Notes: generated from the sequence alone by a model not told the origin. A DNA stretch of 64,000 bases from an uncultured Bacilli bacterium (GCA_948497845.1 CAOOMX010000001.1:1-64000), one strand, 5' to 3'. Positions 1 to 8,589 are shown, counted from the first letter of the stretch. Translations and numbers: made by a program.

Positions 1-199
1 TCTTACATTTTGTCTTCGTGGAAATGATTAATGGAATGGGCGCATTACCTGTGCATAAGTCTAAAATGGTTTCAGCAGTTTTGGGAATATTCGTAAACTC
101 TGCTAAAAGAACTGAATCAAGTGAGAATTTAAATCCGTCACTTTCTTGGTAAATATAACGATTGGGATAATCGTATAAATCATTTTTTACTATTGTCAT
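1..199 (-). CDS. tRNA1(Val) (adenine-37-N6)-methyltransferase-like, N-terminal part
   Basis: Partial gene running off the left edge. The minus-strand ATG at 199-197 lies inside ricT, so the two genes overlap by 20 bases and are probably translationally coupled. About 66 residues are visible. They include the SAM-binding motif I, DLCTGNAPIPL, at the end of the segment, preceded by a FSLDSVLLAEF stretch typical of the YabB/TrmN6 group. In Bacillus the gene next to yaaT (ricT) is also yabB. Known family role: methylation of an adenosine in tRNA. Substrate specificity cannot be judged from this fragment. Confidence 0.7.
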   Translation of the reverse strand, partial: MTIVKNDLYDYPNRYIYQESDGFKFSLDSVLLAEFTNIPKTAETILDLCTGNAPIPLIISTKTKCK

Positions 200-959
200 C
201 TAAATAAAATTCCTCTTTTTCACCATTAATCAATACTTTGTATTTTCTATTTAGAATGTCTACACTTGTTACTTTTCCTCGACCCTTTTTCGTGTTTATC
301 TCATTTCCAACACTTGGCATGCCCTTTGAACATTTTAAGTAGTTTTCATCTTCGTAGGTTAAGCAACATAATAGTCTTCCACATAAACCATTAATTTTAT
401 TAGGAGTTAATGCTAAATTTTGATTTTTGGCCATATTCATAGATACAGATTCCATTTCTCTTAGAAAATTGTTGCAGCAAAGTTGTCTTCCACAGACTCC
501 TAATCCTCCGATTTCTTTTGCTTTGTCTCTTGCTCCTATTTGTCTTAATTCAATTCTAGTGTGATATATACTTGCTAATTTTTTGGCTAAATCTCTAAAA
601 TCAATTCTATCATCTGCTGTAAATTGAAATAATAATTGCTTTCGATCAAATGTAAATTCTGCACTGGTAAGGCGCATTTTTAAATCTAAATCGTTGGCAA
701 ATTGTATGGCCTTTTTTAAAGCTTTTTCTGCTTCCTTTAAATTTTTTAAATGCTCTTCATAATCTTCTTCACAGGCTATTCTAACAACTTCTTTTATTTC
801 TGTTTCTAAAACAACATCTTCTGGAATGGTGCTTATTTTAGCGAATTGTATTCCTCTTTCTGTTTCTACAATGACATAATCATTTATTTTTAATTCTAAT
901 CCACTCTTAAAATAATAGATTTTTCCATTATCTTTAAATACTACTCCATATAAATTCAT
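180..959 (-). CDS. ricT: PSP1-domain protein RicT (YaaT)
   Basis: A 259-residue PSP1 protein. It carries the cysteine clusters GVCGRQLCCNNF (about residues 154-165) and GLCGRLLCCLTY (about 191-202) that define the family. In Bacillus subtilis RicT joins RicA and RicF in an iron-sulfur complex that modulates RNase Y and affects sporulation, competence and biofilm decisions; this is family knowledge. It lies directly downstream of holB (2 bases between the genes) and overlaps the methyltransferase gene, matching the Bacillus holB-yaaT-yabB order. ATG start at 959; no strong ribosome binding site is visible, so translation may be coupled to holB. Confidence 0.9.
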   Translation of the reverse strand: MNLYGVVFKDNGKIYYFKSGLELKINDYVIVETERGIQFAKISTIPEDVVLETEIKEVVRIACEEDYEEHLKNLKEAEKALKKAIQFANDLDLKMRLTSAEFTFDRKQLLFQFTADDRIDFRDLAKKLASIYHTRIELRQIGARDKAKEIGGLGVCGRQLCCNNFLREMESVSMNMAKNQNLALTPNKINGLCGRLLCCLTYEDENYLKCSKGMPSVGNEINTKKGRGKVTSVDILNRKYKVLINGEKEEFYLDDNSKK

Positions 960-961
960 TC

Positions 962-1801
962 TTAATCACTCATTTCTATCACAAATCTATCTAGAAATAA
1001 TTCTATATTAACATTAAATTGTAATTCTTCTATATATTTTACTATAATTCTTTCTTTTTGCAATATCTGTTCTTCCTTTAGTTCTGCTAGTTCTTTTAAT
1101 TGCTCACTTTCTTCTTCGTTTCTTTTTTTCTTTTTTAATACTCTTAATATTTGTAACATGGTATTAAATATTTCTACTATATCATTTCTAGTGTTATATT
1201 CTTCTAAAATGTCTTCACGATTTATCATAATCGTAAATTCATTATTAGAACATAATTTACTTAAATATTGTTTGGCTATTGCAAAATAAGAATTTTCAAA
1301 TAGATCTTCACTTTCTTCTGTTTTGTATTTAATTTTCAGTGTTTCACATCTACTTTTTATCGTGTTAATAACGTTGTTTATGTTGTTTGTTATGAAAAAG
1401 CCTATTATATGATCCTCTGGTTCTTCTAAGAATTTAAGCATTGTATTGGCTGATTCTGCATTTAGTTTTTCTGCTTCTTTTATAATATATATATTTTCCT
1501 TCGTATAAATAGGCATTGTGGAAAATCTCGTCTTTAATTCTAAAATTTGTTCTTTTTTTATAGTATTTGTCTCTTTTTCAATAATGATGAATGATGGTAG
1601 GTAGTTATTTTCTAGTAAATTACATAAATTACAATTACTGCATCCTTCTTTGTATTCAGAAAGACAGTTTATATTTTTTATTATTTCCTTTAAGTCTCTT
1701 ATGCATTGATCCTGATTATTTGTTTCAATTAAATAAGCATGAGCTAACCGTGACTCATGATAAAGGGTTGTTAATTTACTTAATTCGCTTGGTATTTCCA
1801 C
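962..1801 (-). CDS. holB: DNA polymerase III delta-prime subunit
   Basis: A 279-residue clamp-loader subunit. It shows HAYLIETNN near the N terminus, a cysteine cluster CSNCNLC (about residues 54-60), the LKFLEEPEDH helix and the sensor motif IKSRCETLKIK. No intact Walker A loop is present, as in other non-ATPase delta-prime subunits. The start is GTG (1801-1799) behind GGGAGG. It works with DnaX and delta to load the sliding clamp DnaN during replication. Neighbours are bofA upstream and ricT downstream. Confidence 0.9.
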   Translation of the reverse strand: MEIPSELSKLTTLYHESRLAHAYLIETNNQDQCIRDLKEIIKNINCLSEYKEGCSNCNLCNLLENNYLPSFIIIEKETNTIKKEQILELKTRFSTMPIYTKENIYIIKEAEKLNAESANTMLKFLEEPEDHIIGFFITNNINNVINTIKSRCETLKIKYKTEESEDLFENSYFAIAKQYLSKLCSNNEFTIMINREDILEEYNTRNDIVEIFNTMLQILRVLKKKKRNEEESEQLKELAELKEEQILQKERIIVKYIEELQFNVNIELFLDRFVIEMSD

Positions 1802-1812
1802 TTTTTACCTCC

Positions 1813-1998
1813 CTATAAAAGGCAGTAGTAGACTCCCACTAAAGCAAGTAATCCTGGTATTCCTAGTAAAGATACTACCGATAATGTTGCTATGTTCATT
1901 GGTATAAATAGTTCTAATCCTACTACTACTAAATTAAATGCATATATTATACAAAAAGCAAAAATGATTTTTTTTAAAATGATTGTTAGGATCTTCAT
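1813..1998 (-). CDS. bofA: BofA-family pro-sigma-K processing inhibitor homolog
   Basis: A 61-residue membrane protein with two hydrophobic helices (about residues 8-30 and 38-60) and the family core IPMN, LLGIPGLLAL near the C terminus. In Bacillus BofA sits in the outer forespore membrane and holds the SpoIVFB protease inactive until engulfment is complete. Bacillus also places bofA just after recR, as here. AGAGG precedes the ATG. The protein is shorter than the Bacillus one (87 residues), lacking some N-terminal sequence. Assigned from motif and synteny. Confidence 0.75.
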   Translation of the reverse strand: MKILTIILKKIIFAFCIIYAFNLVVVGLELFIPMNIATLSVVSLLGIPGLLALVGVYYCLL

Positions 1999-2044
1999 AT
2001 ATAACCTCTTGTCATTATATATGTTGTATTCTCATCTTTTATGC

Positions 2045-2641
2045 TTAAATTTGCTTTCTATCTGCTAAAGCTTTGTCTAATGTTAGTATGTCTAAGTAAT
2101 CGATTTCTGCTCCCATTGGGATTCCATAGGATAGTCTTGATATCGATACATTCTTTTTTTCAAATATCTTTTTAATATATAAAGTTGTTGTTTGTCCTTC
2201 AATAGTTGATTTTAATGCAATGATTAATTCTGGATTTTCTAAGTTTTCTACTCTTTTGACTAATGATGCTAAATTAATGTTTTCTGGACCAATTTCGTCA
2301 GCTGGAGAAATTAACCCATTTAATACATGATATACACCGCGAAAGCTTCCTGCTTTTTCAAAAGAAAACACACTTTTGGTGTCCTCCGTTACACAGATTA
2401 AATTATGATCTCTTGTTTCGTCTTTGCATATTTTGCAGGTGTCACCTTCTGCTAGATGTCCACATATATGGCAATGATCTATTTTTTCTTTAACATCTGT
2501 TAGGGCTGTTGCAAATTTTTCTATTTCCTCTTTTTTAGCATCTAAAGCTGCTAATGCTAATCTTTCAGCATTTTTTTCTCCGATTCCCGGAAACTTCTTA
2601 AAGCTGTTAATTAAATCTTCTAATGGTTCTGGATAAATCAT
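2045..2641 (-). CDS. recR: Recombination protein RecR
   Basis: 198 residues, the normal family length. A helix-hairpin-helix (KFPGIGEKNAERLA, about 16-29) is followed by a zinc finger with Cys57, Cys60, Cys69 and Cys72 and a Toprim domain starting at LICVTEDTKS (about 81) and ending near SRLSYGIPMGAEIDYLD. RecR works with RecF and RecO to load RecA on gapped DNA. It starts 1 base after the ebfC stop, so the pair is almost certainly co-transcribed with dnaX. Confidence 0.95.
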   Translation of the reverse strand: MIYPEPLEDLINSFKKFPGIGEKNAERLALAALDAKKEEIEKFATALTDVKEKIDHCHICGHLAEGDTCKICKDETRDHNLICVTEDTKSVFSFEKAGSFRGVYHVLNGLISPADEIGPENINLASLVKRVENLENPELIIALKSTIEGQTTTLYIKKIFEKKNVSISRLSYGIPMGAEIDYLDILTLDKALADRKQI

Positions 2642-2642
2642 T

Positions 2643-2936
2643 TTACATTAGACCACTAAGTGATGCATATTGCCCTAATCTTTTTTCCGTTTCTTCATCA
2701 ATTTTTTTCATTGCATCTTTAACCGCCAATAGGATCATGTCTTCTAACATTTCCTTATCCTCTTGCGATATTTCTTCTTTATTAATCTTGATAGATTGCA
2801 TTTCTTTCTTACCGTTAAATACAACTTCTACCCATTCATATTTCCCGGGAAATAATTCTTTTTCTACTTCTTCCTTCTTTTTCATTATTTCTCTTTGTAA
2901 TTTTTGTGCTTGTTGCATCATTGCTTGCATATTCAT
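2643..2936 (-). CDS. ebfC: Nucleoid-associated protein YbaB/EbfC
   Basis: 97 residues. It has the typical Met/Gln-rich N-terminal helix (MNMQAMMQQAQKLQREI) and the KKEMQSIKINKEE strand of the YbaB/EbfC family. These small dimers bind DNA without strong specificity. It lies between dnaX and recR, the conserved bacterial order. Its coding sequence contains a perfect 16-bp Noc-type palindrome at 2839-2854 (listed separately). Confidence 0.93.
   Translation of the reverse strand: MNMQAMMQQAQKLQREIMKKKEEVEKELFPGKYEWVEVVFNGKKEMQSIKINKEEISQEDKEMLEDMILLAVKDAMKKIDEETEKRLGQYASLSGLM
2839..2854. promoter_or_regulatory. Noc-binding site (NBS) candidate inside ebfC
   Basis: Perfect palindrome TATTTCCCGGGAAATA. 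This matches the Noc-binding consensus known from Bacillus subtilis (ATTTCCCGGGAAAT core). It lies within ebfC codons. A second copy occurs at 21457-21472, and a noc gene lies at 24630. In a genome this AT-rich, two exact 16-bp matches by chance are very unlikely. Confidence 0.8.
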
Positions 2937-2958
2937 TTTTTCTTCCTTCTTTCCTCTT

Positions 2959-4581
2959 TTATTTTACTTCTATTTTATTCATATCAAATATATCTGTTGC
3001 TATATTTTCAATGTTTGTGTTTTCTTTTTTTACTGACGTTGTAGTAGTACTTTCATCTTTCATTTGATACTTACATCCGCTTTGTAGATTTTTTATATAT
3101 TTTTCTTTTTCTTTTTGCCATAAACTATCTTCAATAAATATCATTTTGTAAGATTTCTTAACAATCCTTTTGAAACTTTCTTCTATTAGAGAAGTTGCTT
3201 GATTCAATTCTTTATCTTGATGCTTTATTGTTGTTTCAATAATTATATAAGAATCTGAAGCTAGTACAGGAACTGTATCTGCTACTAGTCCCTTTGTTTT
3301 AGCAGAAGTCTCATTATCTAAAAATTGTTTCCATTCTTCTTTTACTCGGTTTAAATCTTCTTTTGTTGCTTTAACGAAACAATTATTTATACGAATTTGT
3401 TGAAACTCGTCTTGTTCAGTTGTTTCGTCTTTAGTAATTTGTGGTTTTTCTGGACTTATTTCTTGCTTTTTTTCGGCTTTTTCTTCTTCTTTTTCCTTAG
3501 ATATGGTTTCTTTTGCTTCCATTTCTTTTTCTTTTGTAATTTCAGTTGGCTTTGTTGCAGTTTTTATAAACCCAAGTAAAATAACCTCTAAAATCAAATA
3601 TGGATCTACACTTACATTTATTTTATTCATCATATCATTTAACTCTATAATTATTTTTTTATAATCATCATAATCTAAATGACATTTGATACCATTTTTT
3701 AGTACTTCTACTGCTAAATAAGCTATATAATCCATCATTTTTTTGATTACTACCTTGTAATTCAAGCTTGAATTTCTAAATTCGTCAAGGATATGAACAA
3801 TGTTATCTACTTCATTTTGATCTACCGCTTCAATTAAATCCTTAATTCTTTGGTTTGATATGCTTCCTACATCCTTGATGACTGATTCGAGCGTAATTTT
3901 ATCGGTGCTTTTTGATAATTGATCTAAAATACTTAACGCATCTCTCATTCCACCATCACTTAATGCTGCTATTTCTTCTAAAGCTTCTTCGTCATAAGAA
4001 ATCTTTTCTTCTTCACATATATACGTTAATTGCTTTAAAACATCCTTTTGTTGTATACGCTTAAAATCAAATTTTTGGCACCTAGATAAGATGGTTATAG
4101 GAACTTTTTCCAAATTTGTCGTAGCTAATATAAATATAACATGACTTGGTGGCTCTTCAAGGGTTAAAAGTAATGCATTAAAGGCCGATGGAGTAAGCAT
4201 ATGCACCTCATCTATAATATAAACCTTATATTTTAACATTGTTGGCATTATTTTTACGTTGTTAATCAATTCTCTAATTTCATCAACACCATTGTTTGAT
4301 GCTGCATCTATTTCTATAATATCAGGACTCGTATTAAAATTTTGACAATTTTGGCAGCTGCCACATGCGATTCCATCCTTTGGTTCAAGACAGTTGACGG
4401 ATTTTGCTAATATTCTTGCCGTGCTTGTTTTACCAGTACCTCTAGGACCAGAAAACATATATGCATGTGCTATTTTTTGCTCTATTATAGAATTTTTTAG
4501 TATTTCTACTATTGCTTTTTGCCCTATTAAACCTTCAAAGCTATCAGGGCGATATTTTCGATAAAGTACTTTGTAGCTCAT
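2959..4581 (-). CDS. dnaX: DNA polymerase III gamma/tau subunit
   Basis: 540-residue clamp-loader ATPase. Walker A GPRGTGKTS is at residues 45-53, zinc-binding Cys64, 73, 76 and 79 follow, then Walker B IIDEVHML (about 122-129) and sensor 1 SRCQKFDF. The middle carries a Lys/Glu-rich linker (about 345-395), and the tau-like tail continues to the end. It starts a compact cluster dnaX-ebfC-recR-bofA-holB-ricT. GGAGGG stands just before the ATG. Confidence 0.95.
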   Translation of the reverse strand: MSYKVLYRKYRPDSFEGLIGQKAIVEILKNSIIEQKIAHAYMFSGPRGTGKTSTARILAKSVNCLEPKDGIACGSCQNCQNFNTSPDIIEIDAASNNGVDEIRELINNVKIMPTMLKYKVYIIDEVHMLTPSAFNALLLTLEEPPSHVIFILATTNLEKVPITILSRCQKFDFKRIQQKDVLKQLTYICEEEKISYDEEALEEIAALSDGGMRDALSILDQLSKSTDKITLESVIKDVGSISNQRIKDLIEAVDQNEVDNIVHILDEFRNSSLNYKVVIKKMMDYIAYLAVEVLKNGIKCHLDYDDYKKIIIELNDMMNKINVSVDPYLILEVILLGFIKTATKPTEITKEKEMEAKETISKEKEEEKAEKKQEISPEKPQITKDETTEQDEFQQIRINNCFVKATKEDLNRVKEEWKQFLDNETSAKTKGLVADTVPVLASDSYIIIETTIKHQDKELNQATSLIEESFKRIVKKSYKMIFIEDSLWQKEKEKYIKNLQSGCKYQMKDESTTTTSVKKENTNIENIATDIFDMNKIEVK

Positions 4582-4611
4582 AGTTGCCCTCCCTATTAAA
4601 TTATACCATAC

Positions 4612-5034
4612 TTATATCTTTTCTTGGCGTTTTTTCTTAAAAAAAGCGCTTAATATTTCTTTATATTCGTCTTCTAAGCCTTTATTATCTTGTTTTTCAA
4701 ATGCTGTCTTGCTAAATTCCTTTTTTTCTTCTGGTTTTTCTACTAAATAGTACACTTTTTTTATTCTAGATTGCTTTATTACAGCTTCACACATGGTACA
4801 TGGCTTAAGGGTAACATAAAGTTCGCATTCTTCTAATTTCCATGTTTTTAACCGTTTTGCAGCCTTTTTTATCGCCATAATTTCTGCATGTCCTAAAATA
4901 TCATGTTTTTTTTCCCTTTTGTTATAGCCTTTTGCAATAATTTTTCCTTTTATAACGATTATTGCTCCGATGGGAACTTCATTTTTTTTAGCGGCTTTTT
5001 GGGCTAATTTTATGCATTCATACCATAATTCCAT
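4612..5034 (-). CDS. tadA: tRNA-specific adenosine deaminase TadA
   Basis: About 140 residues from the ATG at 5034, which has AGGAG 7 bases upstream; an upstream in-frame Met (5064) lies in the SRP RNA tail and is unlikely. Zinc deaminase motifs are HAEIMAI and PCTMC. TadA converts the wobble adenosine of tRNA-Arg to inosine; deamination uses the Glu of HAE with zinc held by the His and two Cys. The gene sits between the SRP RNA gene and dnaX, as in Bacillus. Confidence 0.92.
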   Translation of the reverse strand: MELWYECIKLAQKAAKKNEVPIGAIIVIKGKIIAKGYNKREKKHDILGHAEIMAIKKAAKRLKTWKLEECELYVTLKPCTMCEAVIKQSRIKKVYYLVEKPEEKKEFSKTAFEKQDNKGLEDEYKEILSAFFKKKRQEKI

Positions 5035-5051
5035 AGTTTTTACTCCTAAAA

Positions 5052-5130
5052 TAAAAAAGTGCACACAAGAAGAGGCTGATGTGGCTGCTATTTTCCAATC
5101 CTGACCAAGTTACAGCATTTTTGTTGCACG
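5052..5130 (-). ncRNA. ffs: Small SRP RNA (4.5S-like)
   Basis: Reading leftward, the strand has the universally conserved SRP domain IV core: GGTCAGG, a GGAA tetraloop region and AGCAGC (about 5111-5085). The 5-prime end GTGCAA (near 5129) can pair with the 3-prime GTGCAC (5064-5059), which is followed directly by a T run (5058-5053). The mature RNA would be about 70-75 nt, on the short side for the bacterial small type. A consensus promoter lies 6 bases upstream. The position beside tadA and dnaX matches the Bacillus scr gene. Confidence 0.88.
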
Positions 5131-5135
5131 ATAAG

Positions 5136-5164
5136 ATACTACCACAAAATGGGTCAAATGTCAA
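5136..5164 (-). promoter_or_regulatory. Sigma-A promoter of the SRP RNA gene
   Basis: Minus strand: -35 TTGACA (5164-5159), 17-base spacer, -10 TAGTAT (5141-5136). Transcription would start near 5129, exactly at the predicted 5-prime end of the SRP RNA. Confidence 0.85.
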
Positions 5165-5288
5165 GAAAAATATGCGTATATTTGTTCGTTTTTTTGCATT
5201 TTTTATTCATATTTTCCACATAAATGATATATTTTTATTATTTTTCCATTTATTTCCTTTATACTTATCAACATTCTTTTTTTCGTTA

Positions 5289-5304
5289 TGTTTCACGTGA
5301 AACA
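5289..5304. promoter_or_regulatory. parS site 1
   Basis: TGTTTCACGTGAAACA, a perfect 16-bp palindrome identical to the Bacillus parS consensus bound by ParB/Spo0J. First of four within 410 bp. Confidence 0.9.
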
Positions 5305-5444
5305 TAGAAGGCATATGCCAGTAGCTTTGCCATAAAATTTATAATATATTTTTTTATCTTGCTATTTTTATTGCCTTGGATAATATGTTCATTAAAAAGT
5401 TGCTGTTCATTATTAAAATTGTATATAATTTTATCCTTTAGTAA

Positions 5445-5460
5445 TGTTTCACGTGAAACA
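5445..5460. promoter_or_regulatory. parS site 2
   Basis: TGTTTCACGTGAAACA, identical to site 1. It is flanked by A and T so the symmetry extends to 18 bases. Confidence 0.9.
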
Positions 5461-5585
5461 TTGTTGATAACTACATGTTTATTAACTATTTGGGCTTATT
5501 TTAGATGAATTATTATGCATTATTTATTATTCTTTTAATTATATTTTATATTTTGAAAGTATAAAAGTATTTTTGCCTTATGTTA

Positions 5586-5601
5586 TGTTCCACGTGAAAC
5601 A
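5586..5601. promoter_or_regulatory. parS site 3
   Basis: TGTTCCACGTGAAACA, one position off the perfect palindrome; the same variant is used by natural Bacillus parS sites. Confidence 0.88.
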
Positions 5602-5672
5602 TTGAACTTTAAATACATCTTTTGTCTTGTATTTTATTTAAGATCAATGCTAATTAATGTTTATTGCACAAA

Positions 5673-5888
5673 AAAGGCATATGTTTCACGTGGAACATAT
5701 GCTTTTTATATATTATTACATCCTAAAATATTCAAAATATATTATTCTGATCTAACTCTTAACTTTTCATTGAATCAATTTTTTTGATTCATTTTATAGG
5801 ATTCAACCAATTACCCTTTTAATATTTGCTTTTTTAATATATATATATATATATAAACTTAGTGCTAGACTAAGGAAAACTTATTTAT
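5673..5888 (-). ncRNA. Candidate small RNA ending at the parS site 4 hairpin
   Basis: A textbook promoter (5923-5895) would start a leftward transcript near 5888. About 210 nt downstream it meets a strong hairpin formed by parS site 4 and its flanks followed by T residues. The intervening sequence can form small hairpins (CTTAGT/ACTAAG near 5860; TGAATCA/TTGATTC near 5780) and has no reading frame longer than a few codons. Inferred from sequence only; no known RNA family recognised. Confidence 0.4.
5682..5697. promoter_or_regulatory. parS site 4, inside a terminator-like hairpin
   Basis: TGTTTCACGTGGAACA (TGTTCCACGTGAAACA when read on the other strand). The flanks extend the symmetry to GCATATG on both sides (5678-5702). 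Read leftward the hairpin is followed by a T run (the A run at 5671-5676 on the plus strand), so it could also act as an intrinsic terminator. Confidence 0.88.
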
Positions 5889-5894
5889 GATTTA

Positions 5895-5923
5895 ATTATA
5901 CGCTAATGCGTATATAATGTCAA
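5895..5923 (-). promoter_or_regulatory. Consensus sigma-A promoter with an internal inverted repeat
   Basis: Minus strand: -35 TTGACA (5923-5918), 17-base spacer, -10 TATAAT (5900-5895). The spacer contains the inverted repeat TATACGC-ATTA-GCGTATA (5914-5897), a layout typical of a repressor operator. Nothing coding lies immediately downstream. Confidence 0.75.
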
Positions 5924-5969
5924 CATAATATGATGAAGTTATTAACATTTTTTTGGTAGTTTATGCCGC

Positions 5970-6004
5970 AAAAAAAAGACAATTAGTTGTTCTCACTAAT
6001 TGTC
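5970..6004 (-). terminator. Intrinsic terminator of gyrA
   Basis: Minus strand stem GACAATTAGT / ACTAATTGTC (6004-5995 and 5987-5978), 7-base loop, then eight T. The stem overlaps the gyrA stop codon. Confidence 0.9.
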
Positions 6005-8578
6005 TTCCGTTTCATTTATATCCGATACTTCTTGGATATTCTCGACATTTTTTTCTGATTGCTCTACTTCACCATCTATATTATCAACATTATTTTCCGT
6101 TTCATTTTCCTCTTTATCAACAATACTAATAGTGGCAACTTTTTGATTATCTTTTAAATTTATAAGACGAATTCCTTGTGTAACTCTACCCAATAAAGAT
6201 ATTTGATCTACAGCCATTCTTACAGTCATGCCTGAGTCTGTCATAACAATTATATCCTTGTTTTCTGATGCAATCTTTATGGCAGTTAGGTTACCATTCT
6301 TTTCCGTTATATTTAGGGCTTTTACACCTTTACTACCACGTTTTGTTTGTCTGAACTCACAAACTTTTGTTTGTTTTCCGTAGCCCTTTTCAGTTACTAA
6401 TAATATGGTATTATCTTCATTTACAACTTCACAACAGATACAAGTAGCGTCTTCTAAATTAATTCCTCTTACACCTGATGCAGTACGTCCCATATTTCTT
6501 ATTTCATCTTCATTAAACTTAACCATTCTTCCAGAACTTGATCCTAATAAAATTAAATCACTTCCAGAGGTCTTTTTAACGTCGATAAGCTCATCATTGT
6601 CTCTTAGGCTTATACATATCTTACCGTTGTTCCTAATGCTGTCAAACTCGCTTAAAAGGGTCTTTTTGACGATACCAGTTTTCGTTGCAAATAATAAGTA
6701 TTTATTTTCTTCTTCTTTTCCTATTTTAATAACACTATTTACTTTCTCATCTTTATCAATTGATAATAAATTGATAATAGGTAATCCCTTAGATTGTCTT
6801 GAAAACTCTGGTATTTCATATCCTTTAAGTCTATATACTCTACCTTTATTCGTAAAGAATAGTACGAAATCATGAGACTGTAAGCTTAGCATATTTTCAA
6901 CAAAGTCTTCATCATGTGTAGAAATACCTTTAATACCTACTCCACCTCTTTTTTGGGCTTTAAAAGTATCTGATACTGTACGTTTAATATAACCTTTATT
7001 TGTTAATACAACTAAAATGTCTTCATTTGGTATTAATGACTCATCTTCTATATAATCAATAGCAGTCATATCAATCTTTGTACGTCTTTCATCTGCATAT
7101 TTATTCTTAATTTCTAACATTTCATTTTTAATTACTTCATCTATTTTCTTTGGATCAGCTAAAATTTCACGTAATCTTTGAATTTCTTTTAATAAATCTT
7201 CTAGTTCTGCTTCAATCTTATCACGTTCTAATCCAGTTAAACGACGTAAACGCATTTCTAATATAGCTGTTGTTTGAACATCATCTAAGCCAAAACGTGA
7301 TGTTAATTTTTCTTTTGCTTCATCATCTGTTGTAGCTCCACGAATGATTTTTATTACTTCATCTATATTATCTAAAGCAATTTTTAATCCTTCTAAAATG
7401 TGTACTCTTTTTTCATTTTTGTCTAATTCAAATTGCGTTCTTCTAATGATTACTTCTCTTTGATAATCCACATATTTAGCAATTATATCTTTTAATCCTA
7501 GTGTTTTTGGTACTCCTTTATCCAACATTAAGAAAATAATACCAAAGTTAGATTGAAAAGCTGTATGCTTATATAAGTTATTTAATACTACTTGGGGATT
7601 TGCATCCTTCTTTAGAGTTATTGTAATCTTTACACCAGTTTTTAAATCAGTGTGATAGTCAGATATTCCATCTAAAACTTTATTATGTACTAAATCTGCT
7701 ACTTTATTTTTTAATTCTTCTGTATTTTCGCCATATGGTACTTCATCTATAACAATATAATGTCTTCCATTTTTTTCTTCAATTGTTGCTTTACTTCTTA
7801 TTGTTACAGATCCTCTACCCGTTTCATAAGCTCTTTTAAGACCACTGTTTCCTAAAATAATACCACCAGTTGGGAAATCTGGACCTTTAACATATTCCAT
7901 TAAACCCATTGTATCGATTTCAGGATTATCTATATACGCAATACATCCATCAATAACTTCTCCTAGATTATGAGGAGGTATGTTCGTTGCCATACCAACT
8001 GCTATTCCCATCGTTCCATTTACTAAAATATTTGGAAATCTACTTGGTAATGTTACTGGTTCCTTTTCTGATTCATCAAAGTTAGGAGTAAAATCAATCG
8101 TATTTTTATTGATATCTTTTAATAATTCTAATGATATTTTAGATAGTCTTGATTCTGTATAACGCATGGCTGCTGCTCCACTTCCTGCAATATTACCAAA
8201 GTTTCCATGACCATCTACTAGCATGTAACGATAACTAAAGTCTTGCGCCATTCTAACCATTGCTTCATAAATTGAAGAGTCTCCGTGTGGGTGATATTTC
8301 CCCATTACGTCCCCAACTATTCTAGCACTTTTTTTGTGTGGTTTATCTGGTGTATAACTTGATTCATACATCGCATATAAAATACGACGATGTACAGGCT
8401 TTAATCCATCTCTTAAATCAGGTAAGGCACGAGCTTTAATAACACTCATTGAATAATCAATAAATGAGTCTTCTATTTCTTTTACTATATCATTTATTGC
8501 TAACTTATCTTTGGTTTCATTATTGGGTTCTTGTTCTATATTCATATTGTTTTGTTCTATATCTTTTTCGTTATCCAT
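5996..8578 (-). CDS. gyrA: DNA gyrase subunit A
   Basis: 860 residues. The breakage-reunion domain has the catalytic tyrosine in [10 protein letters not shown] (about residue 134), and the C-terminal pinwheel has the GyrA box QKRGGVG (about 537). A Glu/Asn-rich acidic tail of about 45 residues follows the last blade. With GyrB it introduces negative supercoils. The presence of a GyrA box argues for gyrase rather than topoisomerase IV. It is the last gene of recF-gyrB-gyrA, 11 bases after gyrB. Confidence 0.96.
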   Translation of the reverse strand: MDNEKDIEQNNMNIEQEPNNETKDKLAINDIVKEIEDSFIDYSMSVIKARALPDLRDGLKPVHRRILYAMYESSYTPDKPHKKSARIVGDVMGKYHPHGDSSIYEAMVRMAQDFSYRYMLVDGHGNFGNIAGSGAAAMRYTESRLSKISLELLKDINKNTIDFTPNFDESEKEPVTLPSRFPNILVNGTMGIAVGMATNIPPHNLGEVIDGCIAYIDNPEIDTMGLMEYVKGPDFPTGGIILGNSGLKRAYETGRGSVTIRSKATIEEKNGRHYIVIDEVPYGENTEELKNKVADLVHNKVLDGISDYHTDLKTGVKITITLKKDANPQVVLNNLYKHTAFQSNFGIIFLMLDKGVPKTLGLKDIIAKYVDYQREVIIRRTQFELDKNEKRVHILEGLKIALDNIDEVIKIIRGATTDDEAKEKLTSRFGLDDVQTTAILEMRLRRLTGLERDKIEAELEDLLKEIQRLREILADPKKIDEVIKNEMLEIKNKYADERRTKIDMTAIDYIEDESLIPNEDILVVLTNKGYIKRTVSDTFKAQKRGGVGIKGISTHDEDFVENMLSLQSHDFVLFFTNKGRVYRLKGYEIPEFSRQSKGLPIINLLSIDKDEKVNSVIKIGKEEENKYLLFATKTGIVKKTLLSEFDSIRNNGKICISLRDNDELIDVKKTSGSDLILLGSSSGRMVKFNEDEIRNMGRTASGVRGINLEDATCICCEVVNEDNTILLVTEKGYGKQTKVCEFRQTKRGSKGVKALNITEKNGNLTAIKIASENKDIIVMTDSGMTVRMAVDQISLLGRVTQGIRLINLKDNQKVATISIVDKEENETENNVDNIDGEVEQSEKNVENIQEVSDINETEDN

Positions 8579-8589
8579 ACTGTACCTCC

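Larger units (their letters stand above)
5302..5995. other. Non-coding parS region between the SRP RNA gene and gyrA
   Basis: No convincing gene is visible on either strand. The stretch is very AT-rich and holds parS sites 2-4, a perfect GGCATATGCC palindrome just after site 1, a (TA)n tract near 5837-5855, and a consensus minus-strand promoter at 5895-5923. Two short open frames on the plus strand have no ribosome binding site or recognisable sequence. Together with sites at its left edge it looks like a ParB-loading centre about 10 kb from dnaA. Confidence 0.7.

Noticed and set aside
2623..3036. 137-residue open frame opposite ebfC and dnaX
   Set aside because: Hydrophobic shadow of Lys/Glu-rich coding sequence; no start signals.
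5837..5856. (TA)n tract as a functional element
   Set aside because: Simple low-complexity repeat in very AT-rich DNA; no further support.
6405..6875. 156-residue open frame on the strand opposite gyrA
   Set aside because: Antisense shadow of a strongly conserved gene; no binding site and no recognisable sequence.
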